Positions 63,861 to 64,000 of a stretch of 64,000 bases of DNA are shown piece by piece. The DNA is from Corella eumyota. Lineage: Eukaryota > Chordata > Ascidiacea > Phlebobranchia > Corellidae. Within the stretch, counting starts at the first letter, position 1, and each line of letters opens with the position of its first letter. The stretch lies in contig OY720098.1 of assembly GCA_963082875.1 (NCBI GenBank), positions 8,246,001 through 8,310,000 of the forward strand, in the 5' to 3' direction. The translations under genes and the position numbers were made by a program. A model generated the notes under the pieces. It was not told the DNA's origin, searched no databases, and was given only the letters and a program-made list of their open reading frames with translations.

Positions 63861-64000
63861 TCGCCTAGCTATAAAAAAAACATAACGGGGTTAGACGGGC
63901 AGGGAGAAGGCCTATACTTTTTGCTGTGCGTTGGATACCATGACTTTTGAGCAAATATTTTAAAGTTTTTTTTGTATTTGTTGAGTATACATGTTTTTGA
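63861..64000. other. Right edge, no gene recognised
   Basis: A short G-rich stretch (GGGGTTAGACGGGCAGGGAG) and AT-rich sequence. It could include the Cul4 promoter, or that of a gene outside the window. Nothing firm is visible. Confidence 0.3.

Noticed and set aside
1-64000. Reverse transcriptase, LTR, transposase or CRISPR-type features
   Set aside because: No catalytic motif, long terminal repeat pair or regularly spaced repeat array was found on either strand.

Overview
This is a eukaryotic window and looks like a tunicate of the Ciona type. It is AT-rich, roughly one third G+C by eye. The genes are split by many short GT-AG introns, several acceptor sites lie just upstream of start codons, and two copies of a tRNA-derived SINE are present. 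The species is inferred from gene architecture and the protein sequences, not proven. No bacterial, viral or CRISPR features were seen.

Layout. At the left edge (1-997, + strand) is the 3' end of an unidentified gene with a Pro/Gln/His/Met-rich tail, as in many transcription factors. About 11 kb without recognisable genes follows. The other four genes are all on the minus strand. Mpdu1 (12.2-21.3 kb, six coding exons, 231 aa) is the ER PQ-loop protein needed for use of dolichol-phosphate sugars. Efnb (23.66-49.2 kb, five coding exons, 353 aa) is a transmembrane ephrin-B. A CD20/MS4A-like four-span membrane protein (54.1-55.7 kb, eight coding exons, 235 aa) comes next. Cul4 (57.0-62.9 kb, sixteen coding exons, 745 aa) is the cullin-4 scaffold of the CRL4 ubiquitin ligases, and probably has a non-coding first exon near 63.8 kb. 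In all four, the exon phases join without a break from ATG to stop.

The genes do not form a pathway: a glycosylation factor, a contact-signalling ligand, a membrane protein and a ubiquitin ligase scaffold. No intergenic gap in the window is short enough to suggest an ascidian operon. The housekeeping genes are compact, with introns mostly of 50-600 bp. Efnb has three introns of 6.7-8.9 kb, and Mpdu1 has one isolated 7.5 kb intron. These long stretches, plus the 1-12 kb gap, carry nearly all of the many exact TGACGTCA and TCACGTGA palindromes. That enrichment, and the regulatory landscape it implies around Efnb and Mpdu1, is the strongest unexplained signal here. Other points of interest are an ephrin-B tail that lacks the vertebrate Tyr-Tyr-Lys-Val end and a chordate MS4A-like protein with a PDZ-type C-terminus. 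No wholly new system was identified.
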